Shown here piece by piece: positions 49,951 through 57,714 of a stretch of 64,000 nt of DNA (position 1 is the first letter of the stretch; every line of letters begins with the position of its first letter). Below the pieces are notes generated by a model. The model saw only the letters and a list, made by a program, of their open reading frames with translations. It had not been told where the DNA came from and made no database searches. Origin of the DNA: JBBQNR01 sp963774075. Lineage in GTDB: Bacteria > Actinomycetota > Thermoleophilia > Solirubrobacterales > JBBDJG01. The DNA lies in contig CAVZDP010000001.1 in the NCBI GenBank assembly GCA_963774075.1, forward strand, positions 186,001 through 250,000, given 5' to 3'. The position numbers and the translations under genes were made by a program.

Positions 49951-50856
49951 ATGACACACCACGACGAGCAGGGAGCAGAAAAGTTGGAGAAAGACTCTGG
50001 GGAGAGGATCCGGGAGGAGGGCAACCTCCGCGAGGGCGTGCCCGAAGGGGCCCCCGCGGACCAAAAGTTCGAGTATCACGGCGTGGTCCACGACCACGGG
50101 CGCAAGGACACCGTCGAGTTCATCGACGTGGTCAAGCGGTTCGGGCGCAACACCGTGCTCGACGGGCTCAACCTCGGCGTCCCGGACGGGATGATCACGA
50201 TGGTCCTGGGGCCGTCCGGCACCGGGAAGTCGGTCTGCATCAAACACATCGTCGGTCTCCTCTATCCAGACGAGGGCGACGTCCTCGTGCACGGCGAGTC
50301 GGTCCCCGACATGGCCGACGACGAGCTCTTCGACATGCGCAAGAAGTTCGGTGTCCTGTTCCAGGACGGCGCGCTTTTCGGCTCGATGAACCTCTACGAC
50401 AACGTCGCCTTCCCCCTGCGGCAACACACGCAGAAGTCAGAGGACGAGATCCGCGAGATCTGCTCGCGCCGGCTGCGCGAGGTCGGGCTCGGAGGCGCCG
50501 AGGACAAGATGCCGAACGAGCTCTCGGGCGGCATGCGGAAGCGAGCCGGCTTCGCCCGGGCGCTCGTGCTCGATCCCGAGATCGTGCTCTTCGACGAGCC
50601 CGACTCCGGCCTCGACCCGGTCCGCACGGCGCTGCTGTGTGACCTGATCCGGGAGGTGCACGATGAGAACGGCGGTACCTACATCGTCATCACCCATGAC
50701 ATCGCGTCCGCCCGTCGCCTCGCCGAGTACATGGCGATCCTCTGGAGAGGGAAGATCGTGGAGGCGGGCATGAAGAACGAGCTATTCCAGTCCGAGAACG
50801 AGTTCGTGCGCCAGTTCCTGTCCGGGGAGTCCGCTGGACCTCTCGGCATGGAATAA
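49951..50856 (+). CDS. MlaF/MceG-type ABC transporter ATPase
   Basis: 301 residues. Walker A GPSGTGKS (about 87-94), Q-loop FGVLFQDGALFGSMNLYDNVAFPL, signature LSGGMRKRAGFARAL, Walker B IVLFDEPDSGLDPV and switch His ITHDIASARRLAEYM. The FQDGALF and LSGGMRKR forms are those of MlaF/MceG. The first 50 residues are a charged extension (AEKLEKDSGERIREEGNLREG) absent from the standard protein. Powers the paired YrbE permeases. Confidence 0.93.
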   Translation: MTHHDEQGAEKLEKDSGERIREEGNLREGVPEGAPADQKFEYHGVVHDHGRKDTVEFIDVVKRFGRNTVLDGLNLGVPDGMITMVLGPSGTGKSVCIKHIVGLLYPDEGDVLVHGESVPDMADDELFDMRKKFGVLFQDGALFGSMNLYDNVAFPLRQHTQKSEDEIREICSRRLREVGLGGAEDKMPNELSGGMRKRAGFARALVLDPEIVLFDEPDSGLDPVRTALLCDLIREVHDENGGTYIVITHDIASARRLAEYMAILWRGKIVEAGMKNELFQSENEFVRQFLSGESAGPLGME

Positions 50857-50929
50857 GAGCCGCCGCGATCCCAGGACTTTCCTCCATCGGCGCCGCTCCG
50901 CGGTCGCCTGACGTACCCTCGGCGAGAGG

Positions 50930-53665
50930 ATGAGAGCGCTCCGGTCCATGCTGGCGGCGGCAAGCTCGGCCGCGCGCTCCTCGAGCCGCGGGAGGCGTGC
51001 TGTTGCGCTGGTCGTGGTGCTCGCGATCGCGGGTGCCGCTCTGGTCGCCACGCGCCTCGACTCGAGCGCCGACGAGAGGACGTTCTCGAGCGACGGCGCG
51101 CGCGCCGCGCAGGCGACGGACGAGCTGCACGAGCGGTTCGGCGACGAGCCGATCCAGATTCTCGTGAAGGGAAACCGAGACCAGGGCCGGCTGCCCGCGC
51201 TCCTGCTCACCGAGGACCTGCGCCGCATCCTCGGCCTCGAGGGCTGCGTGTCCGGCAATCGTCCCCGGCGGGGAAAGGCGCCGGCGCCGGTCTGCGAGCG
51301 GTTCGCGCGCGAGCGGCCGGTGCAGGTCGTCTACGGGCCGGGCACGTTCATCAACGAGTCCGCGCGCCAGATCGCGGTCCGCTTCAACGCCGAGCGAGCC
51401 ACGGGCCGATCCGAGGCCGAGAAGGCGGCACGCGCCGCGCGCAAGCTCGCGGCCGCGCAGGGACGAAGCCAGCAGCAGCAGGACCGACTGGCCGCTCAGG
51501 CGCGCCAGCTCGCGCTCGCCCAGTCGTTCAGCGACGCGCTCGGGCTGGCGCTGCGCTATGGCCTCTCGCGCGTGCCCCAGCTCAACGACCCCGACTTCGT
51601 ACTGAAGCTGGTCTTCGAGCCGTCGCTCGGCTTCGCCACGCCCAAACCGCGCTTCTCCTACCTGTTCCCGTCCAGCGAGACCGCTCTGATCCAGGCCCGC
51701 CTGCGCCCAGGGCTGAGCGTGGAGGAGAGGCGCAGGGCCGTCGATCTGGTCCGTGAGGCGGTCGAGAGCCGGCCGTTCCGGCTCGAGCGCGGCAGGTACA
51801 TCGTCTCGGGGGCGCCGGTGGTCGAGGATGCGGTGGCGTCGAACCTCTCCGACCAGCTCTGGCTGCTGTTCGGCGCGTCGCTCGGCCTCGCCGGCCTGGC
51901 GCTGGTGGCGGCGACGCGGCGCGCGTCCGCTCTGGTGGTGCTGCTGCCGGGGCTCGCCGGCTCGGCGCTCGCCTTCGGCGTGCTTTCGCTGGCGGGGGGA
52001 TCGCTGACGATCGCGGCGGTCGCGGCGTTGCCGTTCGTGATCGCCCTCTCGGCTGCCGCCGTGGTGCTGCTCGGCCCGGCTGGCCGCCACCGGCCGCCGG
52101 CCGCCGGTGTGGCTGCCGGCGTCGCGTTGATCGGGGTTCTCACGTTCTTGCTGTCGCCCGTGTCGATGGTGCGCACCTTCGCCGCGATAGTCGGGCTCGG
52201 CGTCGTCGCCGCCCTCGCGCTCTGGAGGGCGGTGGGTCTCAGCGCTCCTGATTTGAAGCGGCCTCCGGCGATCCGCGCCCGGCTTCTTCGCAGGCCCGCG
52301 GACCGGCTCGCCGCGGTGGGCCGGCGGCTCCTCGACATTGCCTGTACGCGGCCCCGGCGCGTGCTGCTGGTCGCGACGGTGCTCGCCGCCGCGGGCTGGG
52401 TGCTCAGCACTCAAACGGACGTCGTCACCACCCCACAGCGGCTGGCGTCGAAGGGAGCGCAGCAGGTCGAGGACGCCGCCACGTTCGAGCGAGCGACCGG
52501 CTCGGCCGGCGAGGTGAGCGTGATCGTGAGGTCCGAGCGGCTCACCTCTCGCAGGGTGCTCGACTGGATGAGCCGCTACCAGCGGCGCGTGCTCGCGCGC
52601 CACGGCTATCGCGAGGATCGCTTCTGCCAGGCCGCCGAGCTCTGCCCGGGGCTCTCCCCGGTCGGACTGCTCGGCGCCGCGCGCCGGCCCGCCGAGGTGC
52701 GGGCCGAGCTGAGGCGCCTGCCGCCCTACTTCTCCCGGGCGGTGATCTCGCGCGATCGCCGCGCCGCCAACATGTCGTTCCGGATCAACTCGGCCTCTGC
52801 CGAGGACCACCAGCGGCTGTTCGACGACATGCGTGCCCAGCTCGACCCGCCCGCTGGCGTCGAGGCGCGGCTCGCCGGCTCGCCGGTGCTAGCCGCCGAC
52901 AGCTCCGGCTCGCTGCGAACGAGCTGGCTGGCGCTCACCGCGGTCGGCCTGGCGGCGGCGCTCGTCCTGCTGCTCGTCGCCTTCCGGCGGAGTCGCGACG
53001 CCCTCGTGCCCCTGCTGCCAGTGGCGCTCGCCACGGGCTGGTCGGCGCTCGTCCTCTTCGCGCTTCAGATCCCGCTCAACCCGCTGTCCGCTGCGCTCGC
53101 CGGCATCGTGATCGGCACAGGGGGAGCGCTCAGCGTCGTGCTTTCGGCCTCGTATCGGGCCGAGCGTGGTCGAGGCGCCGCCCACAGGGAGGCGATCGGG
53201 GCCGCCCTCGTGGCTACCCGTGGGAGGCTCGTGGTCGCCGGGGTGGTCGCGCTCGTGGCGCCCCTGGCGCTCCTCTTCAGCGACGTGCGGATGCTCCGCG
53301 AGACGGGGATTCAGTCGCTGATCGACCTCGCCATCGTCCTGCCGGCGATCGGAGTCGTGCTTCCGGCCTCTCTCGTGTGGGCCGAGGAGCGCCGCCCACT
53401 GCCCCTGCCGCGCACTCGTGAGGAGCGCATCGCCTTGGCGCGGCGACTGGCGAAGAGGTTGCGAGCGGTGCCCGGGGCGGCTCGCGCAGGCGCACGCGCT
53501 CTCCCGGGAGCGCTCCGGGCGGTAGTGCCGCGTGCCCGGCGCCGGCTTCGCTCGCTGCGTGAGTCTCGGCGGCGGAACGGGCGCGGGCACGGCGGACGCA
53601 GGAGGGGCCTGCGCCGAAAGCCTCGCTCAGCGCGCCGGCGCGAAGGGCCCATGAGCCCGGAGTGA
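50930..53665 (+). CDS. MMPL/RND-family exporter
   Basis: 911 residues. Two repeats, each one membrane helix, a large extracytoplasmic domain and a five- to six-helix bundle: first helix RAVALVVVLAIAGAALVATRL, periplasmic part FLRERF-like DELHERFGDEPIQILVKGN, bundle ASLGLAGLALVAATRRASALVVLLPGL; second helix RVLLVATVLAAAGWVLSTQTDVVTTP and bundle ending LIDLAIVLPAIGVVLPASLVWAEER. A coiled segment with a Gln run (KLAAAQGRSQQQQDRLAAQ) sits in the first outer domain, and the tail is very basic. MMPL proteins move lipids such as mycolates or hopanoids across the membrane. Follows the Mla-type ABC genes with a 73-base gap, so transport of the same lipid is likely. Confidence 0.88.
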   Translation: MRALRSMLAAASSAARSSSRGRRAVALVVVLAIAGAALVATRLDSSADERTFSSDGARAAQATDELHERFGDEPIQILVKGNRDQGRLPALLLTEDLRRILGLEGCVSGNRPRRGKAPAPVCERFARERPVQVVYGPGTFINESARQIAVRFNAERATGRSEAEKAARAARKLAAAQGRSQQQQDRLAAQARQLALAQSFSDALGLALRYGLSRVPQLNDPDFVLKLVFEPSLGFATPKPRFSYLFPSSETALIQARLRPGLSVEERRRAVDLVREAVESRPFRLERGRYIVSGAPVVEDAVASNLSDQLWLLFGASLGLAGLALVAATRRASALVVLLPGLAGSALAFGVLSLAGGSLTIAAVAALPFVIALSAAAVVLLGPAGRHRPPAAGVAAGVALIGVLTFLLSPVSMVRTFAAIVGLGVVAALALWRAVGLSAPDLKRPPAIRARLLRRPADRLAAVGRRLLDIACTRPRRVLLVATVLAAAGWVLSTQTDVVTTPQRLASKGAQQVEDAATFERATGSAGEVSVIVRSERLTSRRVLDWMSRYQRRVLARHGYREDRFCQAAELCPGLSPVGLLGAARRPAEVRAELRRLPPYFSRAVISRDRRAANMSFRINSASAEDHQRLFDDMRAQLDPPAGVEARLAGSPVLAADSSGSLRTSWLALTAVGLAAALVLLLVAFRRSRDALVPLLPVALATGWSALVLFALQIPLNPLSAALAGIVIGTGGALSVVLSASYRAERGRGAAHREAIGAALVATRGRLVVAGVVALVAPLALLFSDVRMLRETGIQSLIDLAIVLPAIGVVLPASLVWAEERRPLPLPRTREERIALARRLAKRLRAVPGAARAGARALPGALRAVVPRARRRLRSLRESRRRNGRGHGGRRRGLRRKPRSARRREGPMSPE

Positions 53666-54450
53666 ACGCTGACGTCGACAGGCCGCCCGACGAGACGGAG
53701 GAGCCCAGACCGGCCGGCGGCCACGCGCGGGATCGCTTCCAGCAGGAGCTCGACCAGCTCGGCGACGGGCACGACCAGGATGGGGAGGAGGGTCCTGAAG
53801 AGCGCCGCCGGGCCGCGCGCCCTTACTCGGTCGTCATCGGAGTGCTGTTCCTGGTGGTCCTGCTGGTGGCGGGCATCAACTCGCTCTCAAACGAGGGAGC
53901 GGCGGTCGAGGGCCTGCCGGAGGGAAAGCCGCTGCCGCGCTTCGCCGCCCCGGAGGCGACGGGCAGCTTGGACGGCGACGCCAACGTCAACCAGGACGAC
54001 ACCGATGCGTCGGGAGACCGGCAGACGCCTGCCTGCGAGGTCTCCGGTCCCAGGCGGGACGTGGTCAGGATCTGCGACTACTTCGACCGGCCTCTCGTCC
54101 TGGTCGCCTGGTTCACGCGCGGCTGCTCGTCGTGCAGGCGCCAGCTCGACACCGTCGAGGCGGTGAGAAGGCAGTTTCCAGGGGTGCACTTCATCGGCCT
54201 CGATATCGCCGACTCGCTCGACAACGCGCGCAGCGTGGTGCTCGAGAACGGATGGCGCTTCCCGATGGCGCTCGACCGAGACGGCGCCGTCAGCGGGCTG
54301 TACGGCGTCGGCGTGGGCCCGACGACGTTCTTGGCCTATCCTGGCGGCATCATCATGGGGACGGTGTTCGGAGAGCTAGACCGGGACGAGCTCACGCGAA
54401 GGGTCGAGCGGCTGGTGCGCTCCTCGAGCCGGCGCGGGCCCGTCGACTGA
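53662..54450 (+). CDS. Membrane-anchored thioredoxin-fold protein (TlpA/peroxiredoxin-like)
   Basis: 262 residues from a GTG overlapping the MMPL stop. A cytoplasmic polar start of about 52 residues, one membrane helix (YSVVIGVLFLVVLLVAGINSL), then an outside redoxin domain: FDRPLVLVAWFTRGCSSCRRQLDTVEAVRRQF with a CxxC pair, FIGLDIADSLDNARSVVLENGWRFPMALDRDG and GVGPTTFLAYPGG with the cis-Pro. Likely a disulfide reductase or thiol peroxidase acting outside the membrane, possibly on the MMPL outer domains or envelope proteins. Confidence 0.85.
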   Translation: MNADVDRPPDETEEPRPAGGHARDRFQQELDQLGDGHDQDGEEGPEERRRAARPYSVVIGVLFLVVLLVAGINSLSNEGAAVEGLPEGKPLPRFAAPEATGSLDGDANVNQDDTDASGDRQTPACEVSGPRRDVVRICDYFDRPLVLVAWFTRGCSSCRRQLDTVEAVRRQFPGVHFIGLDIADSLDNARSVVLENGWRFPMALDRDGAVSGLYGVGVGPTTFLAYPGGIIMGTVFGELDRDELTRRVERLVRSSSRRGPVD

Positions 54451-54545
54451 AGTGCTCCCCACCGCAAATCCGCCCACGTTCTGCCGGCTGCAAATCTTCG
54501 CTTCTCGCGCGGCAGAGCGCGAACGTACTCACGGCGGGAAGCACT
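54451..54545 (+). ncRNA. Structured leader directly before the B3/4 gene
   Basis: The 96 bases between the redoxin stop and the next ATG fold almost completely. Outer stem 54451-54464 with 54532-54545 (12 of 14 pairs). Inner stem ACGTTC (54476-54481) with GAACGT (54521-54526), then TGCCG (54482-54486) with CGGCA (54510-54514). The terminal loop holds GCTGCAAATCTTCGCT (54487-54502). The outer stem ends two bases before the start codon, so its folding should affect translation. It has no T-box or known riboswitch sequence. Could be a regulatory leader, a terminator with a repeat, or a small RNA. Confidence 0.5.
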
Positions 54546-54546
54546 G

Positions 54547-55215
54547 ATGCCCGTCACCGCGGAACCCCCGCTCGAGACGGGCCGCGTGGCCCAGGCGCTG
54601 CGAAGCGAGTTCCCCGGCCTGGCGCTTCCCTATTGCCTGACTCAGGCGCGCGACCGCCGCAGCCCGACCGGCGTGCGCCAGAGGCTCCGCTTCCTCGCCG
54701 ACCGCATGTACGGCCAGCGCGCGCTGAACCTCCGCCGCGAGCCGATCGCCTCGGCGTACAGGATCTTCTTCCGCCAGATCGGGCTCGACCCCGACGAGCA
54801 CCGAACCCCCGTCGAGGCAGCCGTTCTGGAGCGTCTGCGCGCGGGCGGCTTCAAGAGCCGCGGCCTCGTCGACGACGCCTTGACGATCGCCACCGTTGAG
54901 ACCGGCGTGGCAATGCGCGCCTTCGACGCCGACCGCATCGACGGCCGCCTCGCGCTGCGGTTGTCGCAGCCCGGCGAGCGCCTCGGGGGTGAGAAGGACG
55001 GGCTGGAGCTTCCAGAGGGCGCGATCGTGTACGCCGACGACAATCGCTCGGTCGCTCTCATATTCGGCGAGACGGCTCCATCCGCAGCCGTCGGCAAGGA
55101 CACCGAGCGCGTCGCTCTGTGCGCGCTGCAGGTCCAGGGAGTGCCCGATATCAGCGTCGAAGAGGCGATCTGGTGCGGCGTCGGGGTGCTCTCTGCCGCG
55201 GCGGAGAGCGGATAG
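54547..55215 (+). CDS. B3/4 tRNA-binding-domain protein (PheRS-beta editing-domain-like)
   Basis: 222 residues. The B3/B4 fold is recognised from SPTGVRQRLRFLADRMYGQRALNLRREPIASAYRIFFRQIGLDPDEHRTPVEAAVLERL, DDALTIATVETGVAMRAFDADRIDGRLALRLSQPGERL, and PEGAIVYADDNRSVALIFGE. In phenylalanyl-tRNA synthetase beta this domain edits mischarged Tyr-tRNA(Phe). Stand-alone versions are common and may edit tRNA or act on other charged tRNAs; activity is unproven. Preceded by a strongly folded leader and followed by an unknown protein gene 36 bases on. Confidence 0.82.
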   Translation: MPVTAEPPLETGRVAQALRSEFPGLALPYCLTQARDRRSPTGVRQRLRFLADRMYGQRALNLRREPIASAYRIFFRQIGLDPDEHRTPVEAAVLERLRAGGFKSRGLVDDALTIATVETGVAMRAFDADRIDGRLALRLSQPGERLGGEKDGLELPEGAIVYADDNRSVALIFGETAPSAAVGKDTERVALCALQVQGVPDISVEEAIWCGVGVLSAAAESG

Positions 55216-55251
55216 CCGCTGCTATCATCCGCGTTTCCGGAGCCCACTTCC

Positions 55252-55770
55252 ATGGGGGGCTTTTTGCCCGAGACACTTCAGGGCCCAAGCGCATTCCAGA
55301 GTGCCGAAGAGCACGAGAGCTCGGCGGCGGCGCTCGCCCGCAGGCTCAGAACCGATGTAGACGAGGCCTCTGCTCGCCGCACTCTGCGAGACCAGATTGC
55401 GCGGCTCGAGCGGGAGCACGCCGCCCTGTTCGCGTCCGCCCATCCGCGGCGCGGACTCGACTGGCAGGTGGGAGCGCCCGGAGGGCCCCGACTGCTCGGC
55501 GTCGGCGACCTCGAGCTGTTGCGCGACAGGCTCGCCGCCCGGATCGAGGACGCGCGCCGCACACTGCGCGACCGGACATACGTGGAGGACCGCAACCGGC
55601 GCCGGATCGAGGAGATGATCGCCGACCCGACCGAGTTCAAGTGGGTCCGTGTATCGAACGAGGACATCGGCGAGCCCGGCTGCAAGTTCTGGCATTCGCG
55701 CCCGAGGCTGGGGCTGATCGGAATGCTCATGGGCTGGTGGCGGGTCAGGATCTCGTCCGGCTGTCCATGA
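55252..55770 (+). CDS. Conserved-looking hypothetical protein with coiled-coil segments
   Basis: 172 residues. Helical and charged (EEHESSAAALARRLRTDVDEASARRTLRDQIARLEREHAALF), then GPRLLGVGDLELLRDRLAARIEDARRTL and a more compact C-terminal part rich in aromatic residues (EFKWVRVSNEDIGEPGCKFWHSRPRLGLIGMLMGWWRVRISSGCP). Two Cys near the end might bind metal. No family known to me. The gene is near the B3/4 gene but the 36-base gap and lack of a clear ribosome site leave the operon link open. Confidence 0.65.
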   Translation: MGGFLPETLQGPSAFQSAEEHESSAAALARRLRTDVDEASARRTLRDQIARLEREHAALFASAHPRRGLDWQVGAPGGPRLLGVGDLELLRDRLAARIEDARRTLRDRTYVEDRNRRRIEEMIADPTEFKWVRVSNEDIGEPGCKFWHSRPRLGLIGMLMGWWRVRISSGCP

Positions 55771-55821
55771 CTCCAGGGGCGCGCCCCGGCCCGGCGCGAC
55801 CCCGTTTCCCCCGCCACTGGA

Positions 55822-55980
55822 CGATTGATTCCAAACCCCCGCACCCCTGGCTGACGCTGCAAACCTTCGCTGGATCGTCGTCTTCGGACTCACCCATGCA
55901 GACCAGCATGGGTTTCGCCCTGCGTCCTTGCTCAGCTCGGTTTTCGCGCCCCCAGGGGCACGCGGATTCGGAATCAACCG
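55822..55980 (+). ncRNA. Long structured intergenic region with nested stems
   Basis: Outer stem TTGATTCC (55825-55832) with GGAATCAA (55970-55977), extended by CG/CG outside one mismatch. Second stem CCGC (55839-55842) with GCGG (55962-55965) and CCCCTGG (55844-55850) with CCAGGGG (55952-55958). A closed hairpin ACCCATGC (55892-55899) with GCATGGGT (55906-55913) lies inside. GCTGCAAACCTTCGCT (55856-55871) matches the loop motif of 54487-54502 at 15 of 16 bases. The fold ends ten bases before the ATG at 55991. May be an RNA leader or an independent RNA; no known class recognised. Confidence 0.5.
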
Positions 55981-55990
55981 TTTAGTTCAT

Positions 55991-56485
55991 ATGTCCCAGC
56001 CGCGCAGGCGCAGGAAACGGCGGGAGGGCTACCGGGCTCCCGGGGCTTCTCCGACGGGCCCCGCCCCCGAGCGCGAGGAGCGGCGCCCCGGCCCGCGGCG
56101 GCGACGTGCTCCAGAGCGACCGCCGGCTCCCTGGGGCAGGTTTCCGCTCGTGGAGTTGGTCGTGCTGCTCGCCCTCGTCCTCTTGATCGTCGGCTTCTTC
56201 GTCCAGGGCACGCGCGGCCTGACGATGATCGCCGCCGGCGTGGCGCTCGGCTCGCTCGCCGGGCTCGAGCTCTCGATCCGCGAGCACTTCACGGGCTACA
56301 AATCGCACACGACCGTCCTGGCGGGGGCGGTGACGGTCATCGTCGCCGCGGCCGCTTTCATACTGCTGCCGAGCGGCTGGCCGCAGGGACTCGGCCTCGT
56401 CGTGGCGGCGGTCGTGTTCGCCGCGACGTTCTACCTCTTCCGGGAGGCGTTCAAGCGGCGGTCCGGCGGCCTCGGCTTCCGGTAG
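55991..56485 (+). CDS. Small multi-pass membrane protein
   Basis: 164 residues. The first 50 residues are very basic and proline-rich (QPRRRRKRREGYRAPG, RRRAPERPPAPW). Four membrane helices follow (VELVVLLALVLLIVGFFVQG, LTMIAAGVALGSLAGLEL, TTVLAGAVTVIVAAAAFILL, GLGLVVAAVVFAATFYLF). No family recognised. Preceded by the structured region 55822-55980 and followed 13 bases later by another small membrane protein gene. Confidence 0.7.
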   Translation: MSQPRRRRKRREGYRAPGASPTGPAPEREERRPGPRRRRAPERPPAPWGRFPLVELVVLLALVLLIVGFFVQGTRGLTMIAAGVALGSLAGLELSIREHFTGYKSHTTVLAGAVTVIVAAAAFILLPSGWPQGLGLVVAAVVFAATFYLFREAFKRRSGGLGFR

Positions 56486-56498
56486 CCAAGAGGACGCG

Positions 56499-56897
56499 GT
56501 GGTTCAGCGGCTTCAGCGGCTGATGCTGGCGGGTGAGAGCGCGGCCCTGCTGGTCGGGATCATGTTCGTCGGCAGCCTCGCCCTGTGGGTCGCGATGCCC
56601 ATCTGCCTGCTCTGGATCGGCTCGCGGGTCCAGGCCGCGACGGGCTCGCTCGGGCTTGCCATGCTGGCGATGATGACCGGCATGCTGGGCGCGATCGCAG
56701 TGCTGGGAGCGTTTCTCACGTGGCTGAACCGCAGGCACGTGGAGGTGGTAGCGGCGCGAGGCCGCGACCTCGCCGGGGAGACCGCGCTCGAGCGCGTGCT
56801 GGTGACGAGCGCCGTGGTGGCGTTGGTGGCGTTCGCCGTCTGGTTCTTCGGCTTCAGCGGCTCGGCGCCGCTGCCCTTGCAGATAACCGCCAACTGA
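56499..56897 (+). CDS. Small multi-pass membrane protein
   Basis: 132 residues from a GTG start. Helices LMLAGESAALLVGIMFVGSLALWVAMPICLLWIGSRV, GLAMLAMMTGMLGAIAVLGAFLTWL and LVTSAVVALVAFAVWFFGFSG, with a short basic linker (NRRHVEVVAARG). Function unknown. Thirteen bases after the previous gene, so probably co-transcribed. Confidence 0.7.
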   Translation: MVQRLQRLMLAGESAALLVGIMFVGSLALWVAMPICLLWIGSRVQAATGSLGLAMLAMMTGMLGAIAVLGAFLTWLNRRHVEVVAARGRDLAGETALERVLVTSAVVALVAFAVWFFGFSGSAPLPLQITAN

Positions 56898-57001
56898 CGA
56901 GCGACCGGCCGAGGAGGTGTTCGCCGGCGACACGCGGCCCCGCCCTAACCCCTCGCGGGAGCACCGGTGGGCGGAGCCGCGCTCGTGCGGGATGCACCTC
57001 C

Positions 57002-57355
57002 TCAGGGCTGGTGTTGTCGACTCTGCGCGCGGGTCGCCTGCGCTTTTGTCGTGAGCAGCGCGGCGAGCGTGACGCGTTGGCGCTCCGTGAGGGTTGCGAG
57101 TGTCTTGGTCTCGGACAGTGAGATCGAGAAGAGGAACTTGCGGCAGCGTGTGCGTCCCCACCGCCTCTGGCTCATCAGCAGCTCACTGATCGTCATGCTC
57201 TCGGTCTCCCACGGGCAGGTCAGAACGACCTCGGCCGCGTCGGTCTCTCCGGCCGCCACCCTGCGCTTCAAGGCGGCGCGTGCCAGACGAACGTGGTTCG
57301 CGCGCTCGAGCGCGAGCATGTGCTGAGGACCAGAGTCAACGGTGGCAGCGTCCAT
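57002..57355 (-). CDS. Actinobacterial IHF (mIHF)-like H2TH DNA-binding protein
   Basis: 117 residues, ATG preceded by GGGAGGGTAG. The helical pattern LERANHVRLARAALKRRVAAGETDAAEVVL, MTISELLMSQRRWGRTRCRKFLFSISLSETKTLATLTERQRVTLAALL follows the mycobacterial integration host factor plan (helical start, then a helix-two-turn-helix S13-like domain). The GxGxxRA-type loop of mIHF reads RWGRTRCRKFL here. Probably a nucleoid or DNA-bending protein, but this variant is diverged from the canonical mIHF and may be a paralogue with a special role. Confidence 0.7.
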   Translation of the reverse strand: MDAATVDSGPQHMLALERANHVRLARAALKRRVAAGETDAAEVVLTCPWETESMTISELLMSQRRWGRTRCRKFLFSISLSETKTLATLTERQRVTLAALLTTKAQATRAQSRQHQP

Positions 57356-57381
57356 CTACCCTCCCAGGTATCAGGCGTTTA

Positions 57382-57609
57382 TCAGATCTTGGCTCCCGAG
57401 TCGCCCTTCTCGACCCGCCAGTCGGCGGTCCCTGGCTGCTTTCCTCTCCACTCCCAGCAGCTCTTGTCTGTCAGTCGAGGCCCATATGAGGCTTCGGCGG
57501 GGGCTCTAGGCTGGCGGAAGAATACGCGTTGGCGGAGGTAGGTCAACCAACGCGCCCACAAGCCGATCGCTAGATGCGGCCTTTTTTCTGGCCGTTGGAG
57601 TTTGTTCAT
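57382..57609 (-). CDS. Doubtful small ORF with an HNH-like segment
   Basis: 75 residues (MNKLQRPEKRPHLAIGLW...). One stretch, GPRLTDKSCWEWRGKQPGT, resembles the start of HNH-endonuclease domains found in phage and mobile proteins (CWEWxG), but no His-Asn-His core follows, so it would be a remnant at best. The bases at 57480-57660 are visibly less GC-rich than the surroundings, with T and A runs, which fits foreign or untranslated DNA. The remaining part of the 359-base interval 57356-57714 shows only a short hairpin (CGGCC near 57578 with GGCCG near 57591) and no other gene. Confidence 0.25.
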   Translation of the reverse strand: MNKLQRPEKRPHLAIGLWARWLTYLRQRVFFRQPRAPAEASYGPRLTDKSCWEWRGKQPGTADWRVEKGDSGAKI

Positions 57610-57714
57610 TCTTGGACAATCCGAAAGTCAAACAAAACCCCTGCAAGTGAGCAACGAGGTCGGAGACCGCTCAGGGCCACCAATTGCGCTCTGCGGGGTC
57701 GAGCGACGGCGCGC

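Noticed and set aside
50690..52810. A 706-codon minus-strand frame opposite MlaF and MMPL
   Set aside because: Composition is that of a shadow frame; the MMPL and ATPase proteins on the plus strand are full length and well recognised.
54451..54546. T-box leader before the tRNA-related B3/4 gene
   Set aside because: There is no T-box TGGNACCGCG sequence or AG bulge; the fold is different.
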